In this document: positions 42,686-50,621 of the stretch, one piece after another | How the letters are laid out: every line of letters starts with the position of its first letter | Position numbering within the stretch: position 1 is the stretch's first letter | From: an uncultured Lachnospiraceae bacterium | GTDB lineage: Bacteria; Bacillota; Clostridia; Lachnospirales; Lachnospiraceae | Length of the DNA stretch: 64,000 nucleotides | Direction: 5' to 3' | Assembly (NCBI GenBank): GCA_910583615.1 | Contig: CAJTXP010000010.1 | Location: forward strand, 49,062-113,061 | Notes under the pieces: model-generated | Seen by the model: the letters and a program-made list of their open reading frames with translations, nothing else | Databases searched by the model: none | Told to the model about the DNA's origin: nothing | Program-made: the position numbers and the translations under genes

Positions 42686-43400
42686 TTTTTCTTTCCCTCA
42701 TTTCATAAGTCTTGTCTAAAGCCGCCAGTTCCTCAAGATTATCAATTTCCAGCACATCTCCGGGCTGCATTGGACGGATCCCCAGTTCATACTCCTGCGG
42801 ATAACAGAACATTGCCACATCATCCCAGTAAATCTGACGGTTCTTATGCTGTTCAAATTCTGCCTCCAGATGCTTCATTAACCTGTGTCCGTCCGCTGCG
42901 CTCCACCGCGAGATACTGAACAGCTGCCATCCGCCGCTGCCACCGGTTCTGCTGCACCCGGTAATTTTTCCCTCTTCCACCTTCAGAAGCCATTCCTTCG
43001 TCTCCTGATCCGTCCAGACTGCATTGTATCCGGAACGTTCAAAATCCGGATTTAAAATATCCCGATTATAGATGATCTGATCGCCGTCCAGTATCATAAC
43101 ATCTTCCAGATATTTCCTTGCCACATACAGAGAAGAGATATTATTACAGGTATCATAGTACGGATTTTCAATCAGCCTGACACCCTCATATTCTTTCTCC
43201 AGACATCTGAATTTTTCTTTCAGGTATCCGACTACAATATAGATTTCGCTGATCCCGTTTGCATGCAGTCCCCGGATCACCGTATCAATCATCCGCGTTC
43301 CGTTTATCCTTATCAACGGTTTAGGGACTTCCAGAGTTACCGGACGCATCCTTTTTCCGATGCCTGCCGCCATAATCAACGCCCGCTTTACATGATACAT
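42675..43400 (-). CDS. licC: LicC-like CTP:phosphocholine cytidylyltransferase
   Basis: 241 aa, stand-alone. Nucleotidyltransferase start RALIMAAGIGKRMRPVTLEVPKPLI, IVVGYLKEKF, ENPYYDTCNNISSLYVAR, LDGDQIIYNRD, ending YEL...VLEIDNLEELAALD. This follows pneumococcal LicC closely (GYLKEQFDYL, YNNFYSLY). It makes CDP-choline from phosphocholine and CTP. It overlaps both neighbours. A second LicC-like domain sits in the next protein, so one of the two may prefer a different phospho-headgroup. Confidence 0.87.
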   Translation of the reverse strand: MYHVKRALIMAAGIGKRMRPVTLEVPKPLIRINGTRMIDTVIRGLHANGISEIYIVVGYLKEKFRCLEKEYEGVRLIENPYYDTCNNISSLYVARKYLEDVMILDGDQIIYNRDILNPDFERSGYNAVWTDQETKEWLLKVEEGKITGCSRTGGSGGWQLFSISRWSAADGHRLMKHLEAEFEQHKNRQIYWDDVAMFCYPQEYELGIRPMQPGDVLEIDNLEELAALDKTYEMRERKNGR

Positions 43401-45172
43401 GTTTTCACGTCCTCCATCTTTTCCAGTTCCTCCTGTACGATTTTATAATACTCTTTGGCATACCGGTACTGACGCAGAGAATATTCTCCGAATTCAACGC
43501 CAAGACTGCGCTTATATTCACACCAGTTGCTCCACAACAGACCGCAGACTGCAATATACGCATAAATCTTGATCCGGGTCTCCCGCCTGCATCCTTCCGG
43601 AAAGTACGCCTGAATCAGTCTGTCAATCTGTTGCCTGTCATACAGCGAATAGATACAGAACATGGCAATGTCCACATGAGGGTCCTGCATGCCGGCGTAC
43701 TCCCAGTCAATCAGCCGGATCTCCTGCTCCCCATCCGCCCCGGTACAGAACAGAAAGTTATCCGGCACTGCATCAATATGGGTCAGCACTTTTTTTGCCG
43801 CATGTTTTCTGATATAGGCCTCCAGTGAAAATATCTTTTCTCTGGTGTTTCCATAATCTCTGTAAACAGACGGCGCTCCCTTCCACAGACTTTCATAAAA
43901 CGCAATCTGTCCAAACAGATCAAATTCATGTTCTACCGTCAGTTCCATCTCATGAAATCTGCGAAGTTTCTTCATGCACAAAAGAATGTCCTCTTCACAC
44001 AACGGATCACACACCCGGGCTCCTTCCAGAAATTCCGTAATTTTATAGCCGTTTTCCGGATTTATATAGATAATACGGTCGCAGATATCTTTTTGGGCAA
44101 TCACCTGATAGACTGCCGCTTCCTCCGCTCTGTTGATCAGCTGATCTGTTCCCTCTCCCGGTATGCGCATAATATAGGTTTTCTCCCTGCACCGAAACAA
44201 AAACGAACGGTTGGTCATGCCCTTTTTCAGAACCGTAATATTGATCACCTCATCTGTTTTGACATGCAGCGCTTCTGTAATAACAGTCATCGCTCCTGTT
44301 TTCAGCTGACTGGAATTTTCATCCAGTTCCCGAAGCTGCTCATACGTATTGATCTCCACCGCATCCGCTGAAGATACTACCCTGGCAGCCACAATCATAC
44401 GGTCCTTCCAATAGAGCGCCTCTTCCCAGAACGCCCCGTCATATCTGGAATCCTGACACAGCTGACGAATCCGCCGACAGACTTCCGCCGTCTGCTCTTC
44501 CAGAAGGCAGGCAATCCCGATCATTTTATTGCCGCCCATGGAATCCGGCACCGACACCAGTTCCATTTTCCGGTTCACCCTCACAGAGCTTTCAGGATCC
44601 ACCTGATCACTGACCATATACCAGGAATACAGTTCCTGTCTGCGAAATGGATTTCTCGCACACCAGATGTCGCACGGAATGATATAAGCATTGGACAAAT
44701 ATGGAAGCATCCTCTTCAGTGTATGAAGATTGTTCTTTGATGCATACTCCCGATTCACAATCAGCTTCACTCCATATTCATCGATCAGATACTCATATTG
44801 TTCTTTCATAAATCCAACAGCCACATAAATATCCATGATCCCGGCTTCATGCAGCTGCCGGATGATTCGCTCTATCAAAGGTTCTCCATGTACTTCCAGA
44901 AGCCCTTTGGGGGTCTCTGTGTTGATCGGGACCATGCGCATTCCAAATCCTGCCGCCAGTATGACAGCATTTCGGGGCGCTTTCCGCTGAAATTCTTCAT
45001 TGGCTTTGGAAGTAAGTTGAAACTGTCCGTCCAGGTATCCCTCCTCCGCCAGTGTCCGAAGCGAACGGTTTACAATCCCAAGAGAATAGCCGGAAGTCTC
45101 TGCCAGTGCCCGCTGGCTGCTGTATGGTTTTGTTGATAAAGTTAATAGAATATCGCACTCTTGTCTGTTCAT
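43388..45172 (-). CDS. Fusion of winged-helix domain, LicC-like cytidylyltransferase and LicA-like choline kinase
   Basis: 594 aa. Residues 1-65: winged-helix DNA-binding domain (QRALAETSGYSLGIVNRSLRTLAEEGYL). 70-290: nucleotidyltransferase (AVILAAGFGMRMVPINTETPKGLLEV, VGFMKEQYEYL). 295-590: choline kinase fold with KGMTNRSFLF, catalytic LTHIDAVPDNFLF and metal RLIDWEYAGMQD. LicCA fusions are known, for example in oral treponemes; the added winged helix suggests self-control of the cassette. AGGAGG lies before the ATG, and the promoter just upstream carries a dyad that could be its operator. It would phosphorylate imported choline and activate it with CTP. Confidence 0.87.
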   Translation of the reverse strand: MNRQECDILLTLSTKPYSSQRALAETSGYSLGIVNRSLRTLAEEGYLDGQFQLTSKANEEFQRKAPRNAVILAAGFGMRMVPINTETPKGLLEVHGEPLIERIIRQLHEAGIMDIYVAVGFMKEQYEYLIDEYGVKLIVNREYASKNNLHTLKRMLPYLSNAYIIPCDIWCARNPFRRQELYSWYMVSDQVDPESSVRVNRKMELVSVPDSMGGNKMIGIACLLEEQTAEVCRRIRQLCQDSRYDGAFWEEALYWKDRMIVAARVVSSADAVEINTYEQLRELDENSSQLKTGAMTVITEALHVKTDEVINITVLKKGMTNRSFLFRCREKTYIMRIPGEGTDQLINRAEEAAVYQVIAQKDICDRIIYINPENGYKITEFLEGARVCDPLCEEDILLCMKKLRRFHEMELTVEHEFDLFGQIAFYESLWKGAPSVYRDYGNTREKIFSLEAYIRKHAAKKVLTHIDAVPDNFLFCTGADGEQEIRLIDWEYAGMQDPHVDIAMFCIYSLYDRQQIDRLIQAYFPEGCRRETRIKIYAYIAVCGLLWSNWCEYKRSLGVEFGEYSLRQYRYAKEYYKIVQEELEKMEDVKTCIM

Positions 45173-45211
45173 GTAAACCTCCTATTTCATTTTCGTGAAC
45201 ATCTGTATAAT

Positions 45212-45240
45212 AAAATAGCACAGGTGCTGTCTGTTGTCAA
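45212..45240 (-). promoter_or_regulatory. Predicted promoter of the lic cassette
   Basis: Minus strand: perfect TTGACA (45235-45240), 17-nt spacer, TATTTT (45212-45217), 40 bp before the licCA start. A dyad symmetric element overlaps it. Confidence 0.7.
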
Positions 45241-45254
45241 GACAATACCTGTGC
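45218..45254. promoter_or_regulatory. Dyad over the lic promoter, candidate operator (or terminator of the upstream gene)
   Basis: GCACAGGT (45218-45225) and ACCTGTGC (45247-45254) form the outer arms; TGTCT/AGACA pair inside. The half-sites flank the -35 box, one in the spacer beside the -10, so a bound protein would block RNA polymerase. The winged-helix domain of the first gene product is the obvious candidate. As RNA coming from the upstream acyltransferase it would also fold into a hairpin followed by a U-rich stretch, so both roles are possible. Confidence 0.55.
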
Positions 45255-45283
45255 ATATTTTAAAACACTTTTACACTTCTCTG

Positions 45284-45355
45284 TTATCTGATTCCAAGCC
45301 AAACCTGCTGCCCTGTTTTAATCATTCCATTTATAAAGAAGTAATTGTAGAGCCA
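45284..45355 (-). pseudogene. Second orphan C-terminus of a choline-binding-repeat protein
   Basis: A minus-strand frame reading YFFINGMIKTGQQVWLGIR ends at a stop at 45284. GMIKTG and the VWLG ending resemble the choline-binding repeats and the orphan tail at 41068. It overlaps the 3' end of the broken acyltransferase in another frame and has no start. Together the two orphan tails bracket the lic cassette. Confidence 0.45.
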
Positions 45356-46333
45356 AATATTACATTATTTATTATCTTTATCCTACGTAAAAAGTATACT
45401 AAAATACATCCTGCAATAAAGCATAATATATTCACTATATAATATCCTTCTGTACCTTCTTCGAATAAATAAACCGCAAACAGTTTTCCTAAAACATGAT
45501 ACAAATAAATGGGCAATGAATATCTTGGCAAACAAGAAGCAATACAATCATAAAATATGACAAACAAAATGCAGATATTCATTACATAAAACATAATATT
45601 TTCTACATTCTGGTAAGAAAAACAGAATAATATCGTTACAAAAATGATTGATAAGCCCATACAGACTCTTACTGCATCAATAAATTTATCAAAGACTGAC
45701 TTTCCAAAATGTTCATATATATACCTGCAATAAATGCCAAATACAAAGAATATAAGAATGCGCAATCTAAAATCATTTTGAATAATTTTATATATTTAAA
45801 TACATATTACTAATATGGCCCGATAAACAATCCCATTTAGATATCGCACTGAGGCATGCCGCAATAATAAAAATATATGTCCACTTGAATCTTACATTTT
45901 TAAATATCATCCACAAAAAACGAAACACAAGTATATAGCAGACAAATCCCATAACGTACCACAAATGGTAATAAGGATAACAAAAAGCTGTAACAAAAGA
46001 CACCATTGTAATATCTAAAATTTTACCATCCATAAAATTCTGTATAAAAAAGAAAACAAAGACAGCAATGATCCATGGTAAGATCAGTCTTTTCCAATAC
46101 TTTGCAAACAGCTTTGAAAGTCCAATATCAATCTTTTCAACATTCAGCAAAAAACCGGAAATACCCACAAACAGAGGCATATGAAAAGAGTATATCGCAT
46201 ATCTTGGAAAAGTTGATCTGAGAACACCTGGAATCATATGCCCCATGAAAACAAAAACAATCAATACGCCTTTTATCAAATCGAATCCATACCAATGTTC
46301 TGTCGATTTAACTAAAATTTTTTCATTATTCAT
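45331..46333 (-). pseudogene. Frameshifted acyltransferase family 3 membrane protein
   Basis: Two adjacent frames make one protein of about 330 aa: residues 1-181 (45788-46333) with WYGFDLIKGVLIVFVFMGH, FHMPLFVGISGFL and YHLWYVMGF, typical of Acyltransferase_3 O-acetylases, and a second part (45331-45765 plus upstream open codons) with more helices and the ending RYSLPIYLYHVLGK. A single-base shift in the AT-rich run near 45793 joins them as MYLNIYKIIQNDF. The gene carries AT-rich codons unlike the left locus. It probably once acetylated the polysaccharide and is now inactive, unless the indel is a sequencing error. Confidence 0.75.
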
Positions 46334-46381
46334 TTATAACATTTATCTCACACGTTTCATCATCTGAAAGACTTCCATCAT

Positions 46382-46420
46382 AAAGGACACACCGATAAAT
46401 CAATTATCCGTGTGTCCTTT
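46382..46420. terminator. Intrinsic terminator after the beta-helix choline-binding gene
   Basis: AAAGGACACAC (46382-46392) pairs with GTGTGTCCTTT (46410-46420); inner bases extend the stem with one mismatch. On the minus strand it follows the stop of the 1060-aa protein by about 30 bp and is followed by ATGATGG, with a short U-run only inside the stem. On the plus strand the tail is TTCATT. Confidence 0.72.
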
Positions 46421-46446
46421 TCATTAATCTCGTCTATTTATAGTAA

Positions 46447-49400
46447 CTACTGTTTTAGTACTCCATCTGAAGAAAATGTATAAGTTTTCCCTCCAATCGT
46501 CTTTTTCCCGGTCACCATGTCTCCAGAAGCTCCGAAATAATACCAGGAACCTTTCAGATACTTCCAGCCAGTGACCATTGCTCCTCCTTTTTCAGAATCC
46601 AGGTAATACCAGGTTCTGCCAAGCTTCAGCCAGCCAGTCGCCATCGCTCCTCCTTTTGATGCGTTCAGGAAGTACCATTTTTTACCGATCTCTTTCCAGC
46701 CGGTTGCCATTGCTCCGCCTTTGGAGCCATCCAGATAATACCAGGCTCCATTTATGCTTTTCCAGCCGGTTGTCATTGCTCCGCCTTTCGACGCATCCAG
46801 ATAATACCAGGAACTGCCAATTTTCAACCACCCGGTTGCCATTGCACCGCCCTTGGAACCATTCAGATAATACCAGGCTTTTCCGATCTTTTTCCAACCG
46901 GTTGCCATCGCTCCTCCTTTTGATGGGTCCAGATAATACCAGGCTCCATTTATATATTTCCAGCCGGTCGTCATCGCTCCGTCTTTTGCCGGGTCAAAAT
47001 AATACCACTTTTTGCTGATGTATTTCCAGCCAGTGGCCATAATTCCCTCTTTCCCTTTGGCTGTGTCCAGATAATACCACAGACCATCTACAACCTTCCA
47101 GTCCGTGGTCATCGCACCATTTTGTTTCGGATCAAGATAATAACAATTTCCGTTAATTTTTCTCCAGCCGGTCAGTTTCTTTCCCTGGCTGTAAAAATAC
47201 CATTTTCCACCTTCTTTTTTCCACTCTCCAACTACATCAGCCGCATTCTCTTCATAATTTACTCCGATTTTAATCTTCTTAGTATCATCAATAATATTAT
47301 TTTTTATACTGCTGGTAATTGTATTCTTTTCGCATGTGCCGCTGGTACAGCTCCAAAAAACAATATCTTCTTCCGTTTCTGTACCAACTGCCTTGTTTTG
47401 AATCACATCTATGTTTTCTGTTTCGTTAATAAGTATTCCTTTATCCTTACAGTTTGTTACGGTATTGCCTTCAATCCGGACATTCTTTTCTTTACTGACA
47501 GATATTCCCCGATAAATGCCATTGAGTTTGTTTTCCTTAATGACCAGGGAAGAGGACGGCGCCGTTCCATTCTTTGCATCTACAATAACCCGGATTCCTG
47601 CACAGTTTTCCTTTCCTGAAACTTTTTCAATCGTATTATTGGCGACTAAAGCCCTTGCATTTACAAGACGGATGCCATAAAGCGCCATATCACTGATTGT
47701 ATTGCCGGTCACGTCAATCGTTCCCTGTGACTCCAGGATCTCAATTCCTGTATTGGCTTTTGCAACACCATTGTTCTGAATAGTCACAGTCTGGCTCGTA
47801 TTATTCTGTACAATGATTCCGTAGTCGTCCGTTTTTGTTCCAGTAACTGTATTATTTGTAAGCGTTCCATCAGAACTGTCAATATAGATGCCGTAAGTAT
47901 CTGCACGATTCGTAGAAACGGCCGTTTGTTCTACTGTAACTTTACTACCCTCTTTAATTCCTATACCGCCTCTTCCGCCATTTTTAATTACGGTATTGTT
48001 TTTTATCACGCCAACGCAGCCGCTGATGTCAACGGCAAAATTGTCGCGAAGCACTTTGGTGCCAATCTCATAACTTTCATTATCCAAAGTAACATTACAG
48101 CCATCCTGCGCAAATACTGCCGCACTGGATATATTGGAGACCTTATTCCCCTTTAAAGAAAACTCACCTTTTTTAGACTGCACAAAAGCATATGCTCCAT
48201 TCACAGTATTTCCTTCTATAACAGCATTAGTCATACCAAATGCATTCACGGCAGTACCTTTTACATTCGTAAATGTATTCGCCTTAATCGTGATGACATC
48301 GTGTTTATTCACAATGCTCTCCTGATGAGCTCCAACACCCGCAAGAACATCTTCAAATGTACATCCCTGAACGGTGATATTTGAACATGCTGTATCATCC
48401 CTTGGATACATTGTTGTTCCAATACTGTTCATGGCATCTATATGCAGGGTTTCTTTAAATTCAGCCAGCGAAGCTTTCTGTGCTTCCGTGAGCGAAGAAA
48501 AATTTGCAGGCAGAGAATTTCCATAATATTCTTTATCAGTTCCTGTATAGTATTTAAAATCTTTGAATGTCACGTTCTCAATTCTTGTATTTCCCACTCC
48601 ATTCAGGACCATCATATGAGATCCGCTTCCGTTTGTTACAACTGTATTCTCAAAGACAATATCTTCTGCATGGACAAACATAATCAGTGATTCCTGTTCT
48701 TCCGTGGTATTATTTCCCACATTACCATTCCACACGCCTCCGGAGACGGAGATATTCTTCGTCTGGCTGTATCCGCCATGTGTACAGTTTTCGCCATAAT
48801 ACCCCGGATCGCAAAAGTCTTTATTTAAATCTCTGTGTGCATTCTCCAGCATATATTTGCTCAGATCTTTACGAATCATATATGCCTCAGCATCCAGTTC
48901 CAGTTTTGTATTATCGTAAATGTATAAACTTCCATCCAGATAATAAGTACCCTTTGGAATTCGGATCACAAGCTGCTCGCCAGACGGAATGCTTCCATCC
49001 CACGCCTTATCCAGAAGCTTCTGAAGTTCTTTACTGTCCTCTGTCTGGTCCTGGCCATATTGGGCATCATAAACATATTCTGTCTGAGCTTCCAGAACTT
49101 CGGTCTCATATTCTTCCGTATATGTCTCTGTCCCCAGGACTGCAGCAGTTTCTTCCGTCCCTTCCAAATCTTCATCTGCAACAGCATTCTCATCCGTAAC
49201 AGTATCCTCATTTACCGTAATATCTTTATCTGTAGTGGAGTCCTCATCTGTCACAATATTTTCATCCATAACAGTATCTTCGTCTGTAACAATATCTTCA
49301 TCCGCAATGGTATCCTCACTTGCAACGTCATCTTCATCCGCAATGGTATCCTCACTTGTAACAGCATCTTCATCCACTACGGCATCCTCATCTGTAACAG

Positions 49401-49629
49401 CATTTTCATCCGTAGCAACATCCCCATCTGTGATGGGGTCTTCGTCCGTATCAGTGTCTTCATCCGTGGCAACAGGTGTCTCTTCTTTTTGATCGACTTT
49501 CTGTTCTTCCACTTCAATAAAAGCATCTGCTTCTGCTGCATACGCTGGAAATCCTGTTGCAATATTAGTTGTAATCAGAATCCCCGCCAAAAGCTTTTTC
49601 AAGTATTTACTCATGTGTCCAGGTTTCAT
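46447..49629 (-). CDS. Secreted right-handed beta-helix protein with choline-binding repeats (1060 aa)
   Basis: Signal peptide (LLAGILITTNIATGFPAYA), then a very acidic stalk (about 35-165) of DEDxVT-type units, a pectate-lyase-like beta-helix (about 200-780), and about 12 choline-binding units at the C-terminus with the recurring SKGGAMATGW spacer. Helix turns show the N-stack pattern (IEGNTVNG, IENVTF, IVQNNTSQTVTIQNN). The N-terminal part GTYYLDGSLYIYDNTKLELD is a pectate lyase superfamily cap. Members bind or cleave polysaccharides; no clear catalytic triad is visible, so enzyme or adhesin remains open. AGGAGG precedes ATG 49629. Confidence 0.87.
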   Translation of the reverse strand: MKPGHMSKYLKKLLAGILITTNIATGFPAYAAEADAFIEVEEQKVDQKEETPVATDEDTDTDEDPITDGDVATDENAVTDEDAVVDEDAVTSEDTIADEDDVASEDTIADEDIVTDEDTVMDENIVTDEDSTTDKDITVNEDTVTDENAVADEDLEGTEETAAVLGTETYTEEYETEVLEAQTEYVYDAQYGQDQTEDSKELQKLLDKAWDGSIPSGEQLVIRIPKGTYYLDGSLYIYDNTKLELDAEAYMIRKDLSKYMLENAHRDLNKDFCDPGYYGENCTHGGYSQTKNISVSGGVWNGNVGNNTTEEQESLIMFVHAEDIVFENTVVTNGSGSHMMVLNGVGNTRIENVTFKDFKYYTGTDKEYYGNSLPANFSSLTEAQKASLAEFKETLHIDAMNSIGTTMYPRDDTACSNITVQGCTFEDVLAGVGAHQESIVNKHDVITIKANTFTNVKGTAVNAFGMTNAVIEGNTVNGAYAFVQSKKGEFSLKGNKVSNISSAAVFAQDGCNVTLDNESYEIGTKVLRDNFAVDISGCVGVIKNNTVIKNGGRGGIGIKEGSKVTVEQTAVSTNRADTYGIYIDSSDGTLTNNTVTGTKTDDYGIIVQNNTSQTVTIQNNGVAKANTGIEILESQGTIDVTGNTISDMALYGIRLVNARALVANNTIEKVSGKENCAGIRVIVDAKNGTAPSSSLVIKENKLNGIYRGISVSKEKNVRIEGNTVTNCKDKGILINETENIDVIQNKAVGTETEEDIVFWSCTSGTCEKNTITSSIKNNIIDDTKKIKIGVNYEENAADVVGEWKKEGGKWYFYSQGKKLTGWRKINGNCYYLDPKQNGAMTTDWKVVDGLWYYLDTAKGKEGIMATGWKYISKKWYYFDPAKDGAMTTGWKYINGAWYYLDPSKGGAMATGWKKIGKAWYYLNGSKGGAMATGWLKIGSSWYYLDASKGGAMTTGWKSINGAWYYLDGSKGGAMATGWKEIGKKWYFLNASKGGAMATGWLKLGRTWYYLDSEKGGAMVTGWKYLKGSWYYFGASGDMVTGKKTIGGKTYTFSSDGVLKQ
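49183..49500 (-). repeat. Acidic DED repeat stalk of the beta-helix protein
   Basis: About 17-18 degenerate hexa- to heptapeptide units such as DEDTVT, DEDAVT and SEDTIA encoded by imperfect 18-21 bp repeats rich in GATGAAGAT-like words. Probably a negatively charged spacer across the wall. Confidence 0.8.
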
Positions 49630-49640
49630 ATGTAACCTCC

Positions 49641-49709
49641 TTATATCATATTTTCATATATAGACATTTTACCATCTATTCCTTTAAAATGCATCTCTTT
49701 TTTATTCAT
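49641..49709 (-). CDS. Possible 22-codon ORF between licD and the beta-helix gene
   Basis: An ATG directly after the licD stop opens a 22-residue basic frame (begins MNKKEMHFKG, ends SIYENMI) whose stop abuts the AGGAGG of the next gene. It has no good ribosome binding site. It could be a leader peptide, a remnant of a lost gene start, or chance. Confidence 0.2.
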   Translation of the reverse strand: MNKKEMHFKGIDGKMSIYENMI

Positions 49710-50609
49710 TCAATATATTTTCAGCACATCAAGATAAGACTTTTCCGTGTCCAGAATCAATTCTCCATGGACACTTGGTGCTTTTTGCGGAATCATGAAA
49801 TCTTTCCCATAGTATGCTGTCAGTATCTCTTTATATCCCGATGGTATTGGGCATTCCAGCGACTCAAACGGAACATACAAAATGTCTGAATAGCTCTCTT
49901 TTCTGAAGATCAGGTCTTCTTCTGCGGCTTTATAAAAAGTCAGCAAGGATACATATTCCGAACCACTATATTTCCTTGCGCACCTTTCAAACTGGTCATA
50001 CATATGTTTCAAAAGCCCTGTTTTTATATAAAACCATCTTCTTAACAGTTTCAACAGATACTTTAATCTATTGTACATAAGCGGGCAGGCAATTCTTACC
50101 ATCTTTGCGGAATATTTTTGAAGCGTTTCTGCCTGCTTTATCCGCTGCTTCGAGTCATCAGGAACCCCATCCAGAACAAAAATATCCAAAAACATCCCCT
50201 GATTAAATTTTACATGAGATGCTTCCTTTGGAAGCGCTCCGCAGGTATGACTGTTTCTTAACTGAGCATGGCCTCTAACATAGCCTGTATCGCTATAAGC
50301 CGACTGAAAAAAATACGGTTCTTTAAATTCCTGCCCTGCAATTTGAAGAAGCTTATCGTAATCATTGCGAAACATTTCAACATCTATATCATCATCCCAC
50401 GGAATGAAGCCATGATGGCGAACTGCACCCAGAAGTGTTCCTCCATCAAGATAATATGTGAGATTATATTTCCGGCAAACTCTGTCAAACTGCGCCAACA
50501 AGTCCAACTCTATAGCCCATATTTCTTTTCTTTTTTTTGTAATGAAAAAACCATCTCTGGTTTCCTCCTGAAAAAATTCTTCATCCAATGACAGCTCAAT
50601 TGGCAACAT
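49710..50609 (-). CDS. LicD family phosphotransferase (first of three)
   Basis: 299 aa. The LicD signature is complete: LTYYLDGGTLLGAVRHHGFIPWDDDIDVEM, including the metal-binding DDDID. After it come GMFLDIFVLDGVPDD and a C-terminal PSGYKEILTAYYGKDFM. LicD proteins transfer phosphocholine from CDP-choline to a sugar; relatives (fukutin, FKRP) transfer ribitol phosphate. An extra N-terminal 30 residues distinguish it from the other two. Last gene of the right operon and nearest to the lic cassette, so it is a good candidate for the choline transferase. GGGAGAC precedes the ATG. Confidence 0.88.
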   Translation of the reverse strand: MLPIELSLDEEFFQEETRDGFFITKKRKEIWAIELDLLAQFDRVCRKYNLTYYLDGGTLLGAVRHHGFIPWDDDIDVEMFRNDYDKLLQIAGQEFKEPYFFQSAYSDTGYVRGHAQLRNSHTCGALPKEASHVKFNQGMFLDIFVLDGVPDDSKQRIKQAETLQKYSAKMVRIACPLMYNRLKYLLKLLRRWFYIKTGLLKHMYDQFERCARKYSGSEYVSLLTFYKAAEEDLIFRKESYSDILYVPFESLECPIPSGYKEILTAYYGKDFMIPQKAPSVHGELILDTEKSYLDVLKIY

Positions 50610-50621
50610 CCATGGTCTCCC

